Assembly: GCF_005222835.1 (NCBI RefSeq)
Contig: NZ_STGA01000044.1
Coordinates: 179,480 to 243,479 of the forward strand
Origin: Rhizobium sp. FKY42
GTDB lineage: Bacteria > Pseudomonadota > Alphaproteobacteria > Rhizobiales > Rhizobiaceae
Length of the DNA: 64,000 nucleotides
Direction of reading: 5' to 3'
Positions 8,443-16,274 of this stretch are shown piece after piece. The translations under genes and the position numbers were made by a program. Under the pieces are notes generated by a model that ran no database searches, had not been told where the DNA came from, and was given only the letters and a program-made list of their open reading frames with translations. Position 1 is the stretch's first letter. Every line of letters starts with the position of its first letter.

Positions 8443-9324
8443 TCAGGCGTCCGGATTGCGATTAACCAGATAGACGCCCGCCACCACGATCACTGTTCCA
8501 ATCACCATCGGCACGGTTAGCGCCTCGCCAAACAGCACTGCGGCTTCAATGGCAACCAGCGGCGGCATCATGTAGATCAAGGATGCCGCGCGTGAGACCT
8601 GTCCGCGACGGATCAGGTAGAGAAGCAGGCCAACAGCGCCCATGGAGATGCCGAGCACCGACCAGGCCATGGCGCCGATGGCGGGCAGCGTCCAGTCAAA
8701 GCGGCCGGTTTCCAGAGCATAGGCAAGCGGCGCGGTAATCGCAAAGGCACCGAGATATTGCAGCGTCGCAATGCTGCGCAGATCCCCCTCACCGAGGAAT
8801 CGCTTCTGGTAGAGCGTGCCGAGCGTGACAGACAGCATGGCAACGAGATTGACCAGCACTGGCACCGCAAGTCCTGTCAGGCCGTGCTGCAGAACCCCGG
8901 CAAACTGAGGCGACACAGCGATTGCTATGCCTGCGAAACCGAGCGCCAGACCGGCAATCTGCGTGCGGCTGATCCTCTCTCTCAGGAGCAGGAAGGCACA
9001 AGCCGCCGTCAGCAGTGGCTGAAGCCCGGCAATGACGCCCGAAAGACCAGCCGGAACGCCCTGCCCGATCGCCCACCAGAGCCCTGACAGATACAGGCCA
9101 TGCAACAGAATGCCGGACAGAAACGCATGCAGGCCCTGCTTCAGCGTGCGTGGCCATTGTGCTTTCGAGACCATAACGAAACCGGCAAAGACAACCGCTG
9201 CGAGCGCGTGCCGAGCGCTGAGAAAGGTCAGAGGGTCAGCATGAACGGCAGCAATCTTGGCAACGATCCACCCTGTTGACCAGAGAACGACAAAGATGGC
9301 GGGGGCCAGACGGTCAAGCATCAC
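8443..9324 (-). CDS. EamA / DMT-family membrane transporter
   Basis: A 293-residue inner-membrane protein with about ten hydrophobic helices arranged as two EamA repeats (about residues 8-135 and 150-285). The first opens with FVVLWSTGWIVAKI and each repeat ends in a typical L-RERI or LFGEAL hinge. DMT permeases of this family export amino acids or other small metabolites; the substrate cannot be read from sequence. It converges on the helicase gene across a hairpin terminator. The upstream gap to the ATP-grasp gene is AT-rich and should hold its promoter. Confidence 0.85.
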   Translation of the reverse strand: MMLDRLAPAIFVVLWSTGWIVAKIAAVHADPLTFLSARHALAAVVFAGFVMVSKAQWPRTLKQGLHAFLSGILLHGLYLSGLWWAIGQGVPAGLSGVIAGLQPLLTAACAFLLLRERISRTQIAGLALGFAGIAIAVSPQFAGVLQHGLTGLAVPVLVNLVAMLSVTLGTLYQKRFLGEGDLRSIATLQYLGAFAITAPLAYALETGRFDWTLPAIGAMAWSVLGISMGAVGLLLYLIRRGQVSRAASLIYMMPPLVAIEAAVLFGEALTVPMVIGTVIVVAGVYLVNRNPDA

Positions 9325-9620
9325 TTTAGCCTTGAATTGAATGCTGATAGATTGTGCAGATGCTGCTCAAACCTCATGCAGGAACAAGGCAAAGCAGAAG
9401 TGTTGAACAATTACGGAAATGGGAAAGATAGCAAATGCAGTGCTTTTGCCTGAGGGTTAGGCCATCGACGCGCCCATTCTTCGAGCATTCTGGCGCGACT
9501 TTGCGCTTTGTCTCAAGCCATCGCACAGCATTGCCTAATAAATTTGTTTTTCGATGACGCATGGTTCTTGCAATGCTGTTTGCGTTGTACTCTTATGGTC
9601 CAAAATCGGGGAACGCACCA
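9325..9620. other. Divergent promoter region, EamA / ATP-grasp cassette
   Basis: About 300 AT-rich bases between divergent genes. No convincing reading frame, repeat or operator was seen; it presumably carries both promoters. Confidence 0.4.
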
Positions 9621-11033
9621 TTGGCATTTGATGAAATGTTGACTGCGGAAGACCTTCCGCGCCCACCATACAAGACTTACCAGGAGTGGTATTCCGCACA
9701 GGATCCTGCGCATCTGATCCAGAAATCGCAGGACGCGGAATCAATCTTCCGAAGGACCGGCATCACATTCGCAGTCTACGGGCATGCCGATTCTTCGGAA
9801 AAACTCATCCCCTTCGATATCATTCCCCGCATCATCTCAGCGCGCGAATGGCGCAAGCTGGCCCAGGGCATCGAGCAGCGGGTTCTGGCGCTGAACGCCT
9901 TTCTGGACGACATCTACCACAAACAGGAGATCATCCGCGCAGGGCGAATCCCGCGCGAGCTGATTGAGAAGAACGAAGCCTTCCTTCCGGAAATGATCGG
10001 CTTCAAGCCACCGGGCGGGGTCTACACCCACATCGTCGGCACCGATATCGTGCGCACCGGCGAAGACCAGTTCTATGTGCTGGAAGACAATGCCCGCACG
10101 CCATCCGGCGTCTCCTACATGCTGGAGAACCGGGAAACCATGATGCAGATGTTCCCGGAACTCTTCGCCATGAACAAGGTGCAGCGGGTGGAGGACTACC
10201 CCTATCTGCTGCGGCAATCGCTGGCATCGCTCGCCCCTCCCGGCTGCAAGGGCAAGCCGCGCGTGGCGGTTCTGACGCCCGGCATCTACAATTCCGCTTA
10301 CTACGAACACTCCTTCCTGGCCGATACCATGGGTGTCGAACTGGTCGAAGGATCGGATCTGCGCGTCATAGATGGCAAGGTGAAGATGCGCACCACGCGC
10401 GGCTATGAAGCCATCGATGTGCTTTACCGGCGCGTGGACGATGACTTTCTCGATCCGCTGACGTTCCGGCCGGATTCAGCGCTCGGTATTCCCGGCATCA
10501 TGGATGTCTACCGCTCCGGCAACATCACCATTGCCAATGCGCCGGGAACCGGCATTTCGGACGACAAGGCGATCTACTCCTACATGCCGGAAATCGTCGA
10601 GTTCTATACCGGCCGCAAACCGCTGCTGGAAAACGTGCCCACCTGGCGCTGTTCGGAGCCCGACAGCCTGAAATACGTTCTGGAGCATCTGGAAGAACTG
10701 GTCGTGAAGGAGGTTCACGGCTCCGGCGGCTATGGCATGCTGGTCGGGCCGACAGCATCGAAGAAGGAGCGAAGCGATTTCGCCGAAAAGCTGAGCGCCC
10801 GCCCCTCCAACTACATTGCCCAGCCAACGCTTTCGCTGTCCACAGTGCCGATCCTCGTCAACAAGGGCATTGCGCCCCGCCACGTGGATCTGCGCCCTTA
10901 CGTTCTGGTATCCGACAAGGAGGTCAAGATCATTCCGGGCGGGCTGACCCGCGTCGCCCTGAAAAAGGGATCCCTGGTGGTCAATTCCAGCCAGGGCGGC
11001 GGCACCAAAGATACGTGGGTTCTAGAGGACTGA
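9621..11033 (+). CDS. Circularly permuted ATP-grasp protein
   Basis: A 470-residue member of the circularly permuted ATP-grasp family (DUF404/DUF407). Family-typical blocks are RRTGITFAVYG, FDIIPRIIS, RVLALNAFL-DIY, GTDIVRTGEDQFYVLEDNARTPSGVSYMLENR, TPGIYNSAYYEH and VKEVHGSGGYGM, followed by HVDLRPYVL. Such proteins are predicted carboxylate-amine/thiol ligases that act with alpha-E and transglutaminase-like partners in peptide modification, and exactly those two genes follow. TTG 9621 is preferred as start: GGGGAA lies eight bases upstream and the protein then opens with the conserved MAFDEML. An ATG at 9561 in the same frame has no clear ribosome site. Confidence 0.85.
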   Translation: MAFDEMLTAEDLPRPPYKTYQEWYSAQDPAHLIQKSQDAESIFRRTGITFAVYGHADSSEKLIPFDIIPRIISAREWRKLAQGIEQRVLALNAFLDDIYHKQEIIRAGRIPRELIEKNEAFLPEMIGFKPPGGVYTHIVGTDIVRTGEDQFYVLEDNARTPSGVSYMLENRETMMQMFPELFAMNKVQRVEDYPYLLRQSLASLAPPGCKGKPRVAVLTPGIYNSAYYEHSFLADTMGVELVEGSDLRVIDGKVKMRTTRGYEAIDVLYRRVDDDFLDPLTFRPDSALGIPGIMDVYRSGNITIANAPGTGISDDKAIYSYMPEIVEFYTGRKPLLENVPTWRCSEPDSLKYVLEHLEELVVKEVHGSGGYGMLVGPTASKKERSDFAEKLSARPSNYIAQPTLSLSTVPILVNKGIAPRHVDLRPYVLVSDKEVKIIPGGLTRVALKKGSLVVNSSQGGGTKDTWVLED

Positions 11034-11039
11034 GCGAAT

Positions 11040-11981
11040 ATGCTGGGAAGAACTGCGAACGGCCTCTACTGGATGTTCCGATATATCGAGCGCGCCGAAA
11101 ACATCGCGCGCCTTGTCGATGCGGGTCTGCGCGTCTCGCTGACGCGGACAGGCTCAACGGATGAGGATTGGGATGGCGTGCTGCAAAGCGCAGGCGTGCG
11201 CGACGAATATGTGGACCTGCACGGCAAGGTGACCACAGCGAACGCGATCGACTATCTGTTGCGTGAAAAAACGAACCCTTCCAGCGTCATGTCCTGCATC
11301 GATTCCGGTCGCAACAATGCGCGCATGGTACGCACCGCGCTGACCCGTGAAACCTGGGAAGCGACCAACGAATGCTGGATCGAACTCAAGCAGCTCTTGG
11401 AAAAGCGGGTGAAGCCTGCGGATCTGCCGGCTGTGATCGATACGATCAAGCGGCGTGCGGGTCTGATCCGCGGTGCCTTCCACGGCTCCATGCTGCGCAA
11501 CGATCTTTATAACTTCTCACGCATCGGCACCTTCATCGAGCGTGCGGACAATACCAGCCGTATTCTGGACGTGAAGTATTACGTGCTGCTGCCAGCCGTG
11601 AGTCAGGTGGGCTCATCGCTCGACAATTTCCAGTGGGAATCCATCCTGCGGTCGGTTTCGGCGCACAGGTCCTACGGCTGGGTCTATGATGCGGAGTATC
11701 GCCCTTCCAACATCGCCGACTTCCTCATTCTCAATCGCCGCATGCCAAGGTCGCTCGCCTATTGCTACGAGAAGATCGTCAGCAATCTGCGCTATCTGGC
11801 GGAGGATTACGGCGAGCGTCACACAGCGCATGATACTGCGGATAGCATCCGCACCATGCTGAAACGGGGCGAGATCGGCGATGTGATGGATCAGGGTCTG
11901 CACGAATTCCTTGAGGATTTCATCAGCCGCAACAATCAGCTCAGCGTCGAAATTTCGGAAGGCTACCGCTTCTACCGTTGA
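11040..11981 (+). CDS. Alpha-E domain protein (DUF403)
   Basis: A 313-residue all-helical protein of the alpha-E family. Recognisable segments are LGRTANGLYWMFRYIERAEN at the N-terminus, FIERADNTSRILDVKYY near residues 163-180 and the RMPRSLAYC region near residue 235. It starts six bases after the ATP-grasp stop, so the two are clearly one operon. By family it is the obligate genomic partner of circularly permuted ATP-grasp proteins, with a proposed role in binding or modifying a peptide substrate; the biochemistry is not established. Confidence 0.88.
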   Translation: MLGRTANGLYWMFRYIERAENIARLVDAGLRVSLTRTGSTDEDWDGVLQSAGVRDEYVDLHGKVTTANAIDYLLREKTNPSSVMSCIDSGRNNARMVRTALTRETWEATNECWIELKQLLEKRVKPADLPAVIDTIKRRAGLIRGAFHGSMLRNDLYNFSRIGTFIERADNTSRILDVKYYVLLPAVSQVGSSLDNFQWESILRSVSAHRSYGWVYDAEYRPSNIADFLILNRRMPRSLAYCYEKIVSNLRYLAEDYGERHTAHDTADSIRTMLKRGEIGDVMDQGLHEFLEDFISRNNQLSVEISEGYRFYR

Positions 11982-12017
11982 GCGGGGCATGGGCACACCG
12001 GGGGACGGATTGGCCAT

Positions 12018-12884
12018 ATGCGTTTAAAGATTTCTCATACGACCGAATATCTCTATGAAGAGCCGGTTGCCTATGCACTCCAGCGTCTTCGACTACACCC
12101 GCAGTCGAGCCATATACAAACGGTGCTCCACTGGTCACTGAGTGTCGAGGGCGCCAAGGTCGAGGCTGGATATAACGACCAGTTCGGCAACCGGGTGGAT
12201 CTTGTCTCGATCGAAGGTGGGGAACACACCATTCGCATCATCGCCACAGGTGAAGTGGAGACGATCGACCGTGCAGGCGTGCTCGGTCCCCACCACGGGT
12301 TTGTGCCGCTGTGGCTCTACCTGCGGGAGACGGAACGCACTAAGCCGGGCAAGCTCGTCAAAGAACTGGCCCGTGGCGTGACCGGCGATAGCGAGCTTGC
12401 GCAGATGCACGCCTTGATGGAAATGATCCACGCGAGCGTGGAATACAAACCCGGCTCTACCTCTTCTGAAACTACCGCCGAAGAGGCTCTCGAAGCAAAG
12501 GCTGGCGTCTGTCAGGACCATGCCCATATCTTTGTTTCGGCGGCGCGTCATTTGAAACTTCCGGCGCGTTATGTGTCCGGCTACCTGATGATGGAAGACC
12601 GGATTGAGCAGGCGGCAACGCATGCCTGGGCAGAGGTTCATATTCCGGGCCTTGGATGGGTTGGCTTTGATGCGGCCAACAAGATATGTCCCGATGAGCG
12701 CTATGTCCGCATTGCCTCCGGCCTCTGCTATAGCGATGCAGCTCCGGTTTCAGGCATGCGCATTGGTTCCGCAGGCGAAAACCTGACGGTGACGCTGAGG
12801 GTCGAAGGTCCGGGCCAGAGCCAGTCGCAAAGTCAGTCAAGCGACCTGGCCGGCGTGCAATCCCAAAGCCAAAATCAGGCTTGA
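12018..12884 (+). CDS. Transglutaminase-like cysteine peptidase/transferase
   Basis: A 288-residue protein with the bacterial transglutaminase N-terminal domain (MRLKISHTTEYLYEEPV, residues 1-85) and a transglutaminase core. The triad is readable as Cys in AGVCQDHAHIF (near residue 163), His in THAWAEVHIPGLGW and Asp in GFDAANK. It is the third gene of the ATP-grasp / alpha-E cassette, 36 bases downstream, and may cleave or crosslink the peptide product. The last 20-odd residues are an unusual Ser-Gln repeat tail (SQSQSQSS, SQSQNQA) outside the catalytic fold. There is no signal peptide, so it is probably cytoplasmic. Confidence 0.87.
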   Translation: MRLKISHTTEYLYEEPVAYALQRLRLHPQSSHIQTVLHWSLSVEGAKVEAGYNDQFGNRVDLVSIEGGEHTIRIIATGEVETIDRAGVLGPHHGFVPLWLYLRETERTKPGKLVKELARGVTGDSELAQMHALMEMIHASVEYKPGSTSSETTAEEALEAKAGVCQDHAHIFVSAARHLKLPARYVSGYLMMEDRIEQAATHAWAEVHIPGLGWVGFDAANKICPDERYVRIASGLCYSDAAPVSGMRIGSAGENLTVTLRVEGPGQSQSQSQSSDLAGVQSQSQNQA

Positions 12885-12968
12885 ACAAAGCCGCCGACGC
12901 AAAGGGGTGCGGCGCACAAGCTCCGCACCAACTGGCTGCTGCACAATGTCTCTCTGAAAGGGGAGCCG

Positions 12969-13430
12969 ATGCTGTTCGGAAAATCTGTCTTCCAGTCCAT
13001 TCTGACACGGCTTGACGACGAAGATGCGCAAGAGGCCGCTGCCCAGCCGCAGGCCAGTTTTCGTGTGTCTGGCCTGCCAATGGGGTTCGTCACGGAAACT
13101 TGGGAGAGGCCTGAGCCCGCGCCGACAGAGAACCTACATCGGCTTTATGGCCTTGATGAAGAACAGACGCCCTCCAAGGCTGAGAAGCCCCCTGCGCCTG
13201 AGCCTATCATGCCGCCGCATCTTGCGCGTTTGACGGACACGGAAATCGCCGAGGATCTTGCCCTCAAACCTCAGGATACGCCGGAAAAACTGATGGCGCG
13301 ACGACGTGCTTTCGCCAAGCTCAATCATCCAGATCGCGTGCATCCCGATTTCCGCGCGCAGGCGACACGCCGGATGACAGTCGCGAACATGTTGATCGAT
13401 CAGGCACTTCGCCTGCATCCGCATCGCTGA
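12969..13430 (+). CDS. J-domain-like protein
   Basis: A 153-residue protein with a disordered, Pro/Glu-rich N-terminal two-thirds and a C-terminal J-like domain. The segment MARRRAFAKLNHPDRVHPD carries the diagnostic HPD tripeptide that stimulates DnaK ATPase, flanked by helix II and a Lys/Arg-rich helix III. It is preceded by AAGGGGAG and lies 84 bases after the transglutaminase gene, perhaps as the distal gene of that operon. It lacks the Gly/Phe and zinc regions of DnaJ, so it would be a class III co-chaperone with a specialised client. The client is unknown. Confidence 0.65.
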   Translation: MLFGKSVFQSILTRLDDEDAQEAAAQPQASFRVSGLPMGFVTETWERPEPAPTENLHRLYGLDEEQTPSKAEKPPAPEPIMPPHLARLTDTEIAEDLALKPQDTPEKLMARRRAFAKLNHPDRVHPDFRAQATRRMTVANMLIDQALRLHPHR

Positions 13431-13548
13431 CGGATGAACATTCTCAGTGACACACCACTTTTTTGCAGTCCGGGCGATTGATGCAGCCTCTGACCTTTGT
13501 TATGAACCTCGCACCGGCACAGTTGCCTTCAACAGGCGATTCTGAAAA

Positions 13549-13625
13549 GCACCCGTAGCTCAGCTGGATAGAGTGTTGGATTCCGATTCCAAAGGTCACA
13601 GGTTCGAATCCTGTCGGGTGCGCCA
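13549..13625 (+). tRNA. tRNA-Arg (anticodon CCG)
   Basis: This folds as a full cloverleaf: acceptor GCACCCG/CGGGTGC, D-stem GCTC/GAGT, anticodon stem TTGGA/TCCAA with loop TTCCGAT, T-arm ACAGG-TTCGAAT-CCTGT, then G and an encoded CCA. The anticodon CCG reads CGG arginine codons. Minus-strand frames over it are artefacts. Confidence 0.95.
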
Positions 13626-13714
13626 TTATAAAAATTGCCAATCTCCTCCTCGAAGCATAATGTCGTAGCATACAGTCTGTTGCTTTTAGATTTGGTTCTG
13701 CTGAGGTTATTTTT

Positions 13715-14455
13715 ATGTCTATATCTCACATTGCAGAAGATGTATCTCAGCTATTAACCTCAGCAACTGAATACGAAAAATTAGGCCTTGGTATCGCGAT
13801 ATCACTTTTGATTGCGCTGGCAAATGCTTGGCTCTCAAGTATTTTTCGAGCCAGGACATACTCTAGGATAGGGAAACGCAAGGCAACTGCAGATTTACAT
13901 CAAGAATTTAATAGCGAATTGATGACGAAACATCGCCACAATGCTGATTTGATTCTCAAGAATTACTGCGATACGGCAATAGAGAACTTAGAAGATGTGA
14001 TCCAGGAGCGCGAAAAAATTCCTGAAGAAACAGCATGGGAAAAGGCGATTCCCGTTTTTGTTCTAATGCGCTTCTATCAGAGAATTTCTGCTCTCCAGCA
14101 AGATGGCGCCCTCCGAAGTGAAGTTCTATTCGATCTGTTTGGCGAGACATTTGCTTGGTGGTTCGTTCTATACTTCGATAAGGGCTGCAAAGATTGGAGC
14201 TCCGCTCATCGCGACTTGGCTTGGCTGAACGAATGGATGACAAGACATGCCAGTTCACGCGAGCCATTATGGAAGTTTTGGAAGTGGAGAAGGTTACTCA
14301 ACCGCAGATCGGACAGCGATAGAAGGATCCAGGAGCTGGAGAGGTGGCGTATCAAAGCATCAGAAGAGAGGATACGAAGGCTGGAGCGAATTAAATGTCA
14401 AAGAAGCTGTCAGCCCCAGAACCAGGAGGGGGAGCGCGGCAAAAATGACGGGTAG
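13715..14455 (+). CDS. Orphan membrane-anchored protein beside tRNA-Arg
   Basis: A 246-residue protein of unknown function. One hydrophobic segment near residues 22-42 ([20 protein letters not shown]) is followed by a soluble helical part. The C-terminus is strongly basic and coiled-coil-like, with many Arg, Glu and Lys residues. The coding sequence is visibly more AT-rich than its neighbours, with codons such as TTA, AAA and ATA, and it begins 90 bases after the 3' end of a tRNA gene. Together these suggest horizontal acquisition at a tRNA site. No integrase or second copy of the tRNA end is visible. Function not recognised. Confidence 0.65.
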   Translation: MSISHIAEDVSQLLTSATEYEKLGLGIAISLLIALANAWLSSIFRARTYSRIGKRKATADLHQEFNSELMTKHRHNADLILKNYCDTAIENLEDVIQEREKIPEETAWEKAIPVFVLMRFYQRISALQQDGALRSEVLFDLFGETFAWWFVLYFDKGCKDWSSAHRDLAWLNEWMTRHASSREPLWKFWKWRRLLNRRSDSDRRIQELERWRIKASEERIRRLERIKCQRSCQPQNQEGERGKNDG

Positions 14456-14468
14456 CGACTTTAGAAAT

Positions 14469-15668
14469 TCAACGGCCGACCATCCCGAAAGCGAGAATAC
14501 TGATCAGACCACACAGGCCAAGCAGTGAAAGTGAAACACTTATGCCGGTGTTCTCCATCAGAAAAGCAAGAGCGAACGGGGCCAGGGCAGATGCAATGAG
14601 ACGCGCAGATGTAACGCGTCCCTGCAGGGCACCATAACCGGCGCTTCCGAATAGATAGAGCGGCAGCGTGCCCGAGGTAATACTGAAAAGCCCGTTGCCG
14701 AAGCCGAAAAGGCAGGCGAAGGCAATGGCATGTACCACCGAGGGGGCGCCCAGAAGCAGGACCAGCGGCGACACGGCCATCAGCAGTGCCGAGAGTAGAG
14801 CCAGCGTCAGCGGTGTGAGATCCTTGCCCAGAAGCATGTTGATAAGACGGCTCGCCACCTGCGAGGGTCCAAACAGGCTGCCGGCAAGAACGGCGATACC
14901 GCCCAGCCCCAGCGCCGTGAGCAATGGCACCATATGAACCAGCACAGCCGAGCTTAAAAGCGCCTGCATCGAGAGGGCGAAAGCCATCAGCAGAAATCCC
15001 TGCCGACGCTTGTCGGGTGAAAGAAGTCCCGGCACCTGGTTCGATGAGGCCGCTGACGTTGCCTGCAAGCTGCGCGTTCGACGCAGTCGGCGCGCGAGCC
15101 AAAGATGCGCCGGCAGGCACACCAGCAGATTCAAGGCCGCGTAAAGCTGATAAACCTCCTGCCAGCTCATCCAGCGACCGAGCGCTGAGGTGAGTGGCCA
15201 AAAGAGAGTGGACGCAAACCCGGCGATCAATGTGAGATAGGTAATGCTGCGCGTGGCGGCGGCGGGCTGCAATTGCACCAGCAAGGCAAAGGCTGCTCCG
15301 TACTGCACGAGATTGGCAGCCACTTCGAGCATAAGCAGACAGATCGCGAAGGACCCCAGGCCGGAAGACAGTGAGCAGATCATCAGGGCAAGACTGGCAA
15401 CGACACTGCCAAAACACATAACCTTGCCCGCACCGAAGAGATCGAAAGCCTTGCCGATCCATGGCGCAACCAATCCGCCCGCCAGCAAGGCACAGGATAG
15501 AAGACCGAAGATCCACTCGGTGGAATGACCGAAATCACGCGCAATAGCTGGCGCCAGAATGCTGAAAGAATAGTAGAGCGTTCCGTAACCGATGATCTGG
15601 GTGATGCCGAGTAGAACCACGGCAGCAACCGGCAAGCGGACGTCAGACAATCCTTTTGCCTTCAGCAT
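14469..15668 (-). CDS. MFS transporter linked to arsC
   Basis: An MFS permease of about 399 residues with some twelve hydrophobic helices and a central charged loop. The N-terminal half has LGITQIIGYGTLYYSFSILAP and GLVAPWIGKAFDLFG, the usual helix 2-3 loop region. The start is placed at ATG 15668, giving MLKAKGLSDVRLPV. Codons upstream in the same frame overlap arsC and encode arginine-rich, non-membrane sequence, although AAGGAGG lies just before an alternative ATG at 15686. The start overlaps the 3' end of arsC by 26 bases, implying translational coupling. The linkage suggests arsenical efflux, as shown for the MFS protein ArsK of Agrobacterium; that function is inferred. Confidence 0.8.
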   Translation of the reverse strand: MLKAKGLSDVRLPVAAVVLLGITQIIGYGTLYYSFSILAPAIARDFGHSTEWIFGLLSCALLAGGLVAPWIGKAFDLFGAGKVMCFGSVVASLALMICSLSSGLGSFAICLLMLEVAANLVQYGAAFALLVQLQPAAATRSITYLTLIAGFASTLFWPLTSALGRWMSWQEVYQLYAALNLLVCLPAHLWLARRLRRTRSLQATSAASSNQVPGLLSPDKRRQGFLLMAFALSMQALLSSAVLVHMVPLLTALGLGGIAVLAGSLFGPSQVASRLINMLLGKDLTPLTLALLSALLMAVSPLVLLLGAPSVVHAIAFACLFGFGNGLFSITSGTLPLYLFGSAGYGALQGRVTSARLIASALAPFALAFLMENTGISVSLSLLGLCGLISILAFGMVGR

Positions 15669-16064
15669 CCAGCACCGGTTCACCATCCTCCTTGCGGAAC
15701 TCGCCTTGAGGCGCCGCAGGCAGGAGGTCCAGCACCAGTTCCGAGGGGCGGCAAAGCCGTGTGCCAAGAGGTGTCACGACGAAGGGCCTGTTGATGAGAA
15801 TGGGGGTATCGACTATGGCTGTCAGCAATGCATCATCGCTCAGGCCAGGATCATCGAGCCCCAGATCCAGATAGGGCGTGCCCTTCTCACGAATGGCATC
15901 GCGGACGGAAAGTCCCGCTGCCGATATCATCTGCCGCAATCCGTCTACCGAAGGAGGGGTATCGAGATAAGCTAGATCGTCGGTTCGATGCCATGATGCC
16001 GGATGAGCGCAAGCGTATTGCGAGACGTCCCACAGGCGGGATTATGGTAGATGGTGACATCCAT
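15643..16064 (-). pseudogene. arsC: Arsenate reductase with a one-base frameshift
   Basis: Reading the minus strand from ATG 16064 gives MDVTIYHNPACGTSRNTLAL, the glutaredoxin-type ArsC N-terminus with catalytic Cys in NPACGTSRN. The frame then hits TAG at about 15974. In the next frame the protein continues without loss: YLDTPPSVDGLRQMI, then KGTPYLDLGLDDPGLSDDALL, INRPFVVTPLGTRLCRPSE and LDLLP, all standard ArsC. The total length is 422 bases, one short of the 141 codons of a normal ArsC, and inserting one base near 15974 would restore it. So either this is a recent inactivating deletion or a sequencing error. ArsC reduces arsenate to arsenite with glutaredoxin; the overlapping MFS gene would export the product. 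Confidence 0.82.
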
Positions 16065-16274
16065 GGTGGGTCTGGGCTCTATGCTGTTCGGCGGGACGCG
16101 GCAAACGTTGCTCATTCTTGAGCAGGACTCAAGCCCTCACAGAGAAGGTTTGATCGAGCGGCCACTACGATGACCAGGCGGCCTCGCCAATCCGCCCAGA
16201 GCATTCCTTGTGCATGCAATCAGTTTGACATAATCACCCGGTAGTCAGGCGCCGGATGGGAGTTACCGGCAGCC

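Noticed and set aside
13444..13729. Minus-strand frames across the tRNA gene, one reading like a common small hypothetical protein
   Set aside because: They are the reverse of tRNA-Arg. This translation is a well-known artefact seen at many tRNA genes.
14461..15516. Second long minus-strand frame within the MFS gene
   Set aside because: Out of frame with a complete twelve-helix transporter; it lacks membrane segments.
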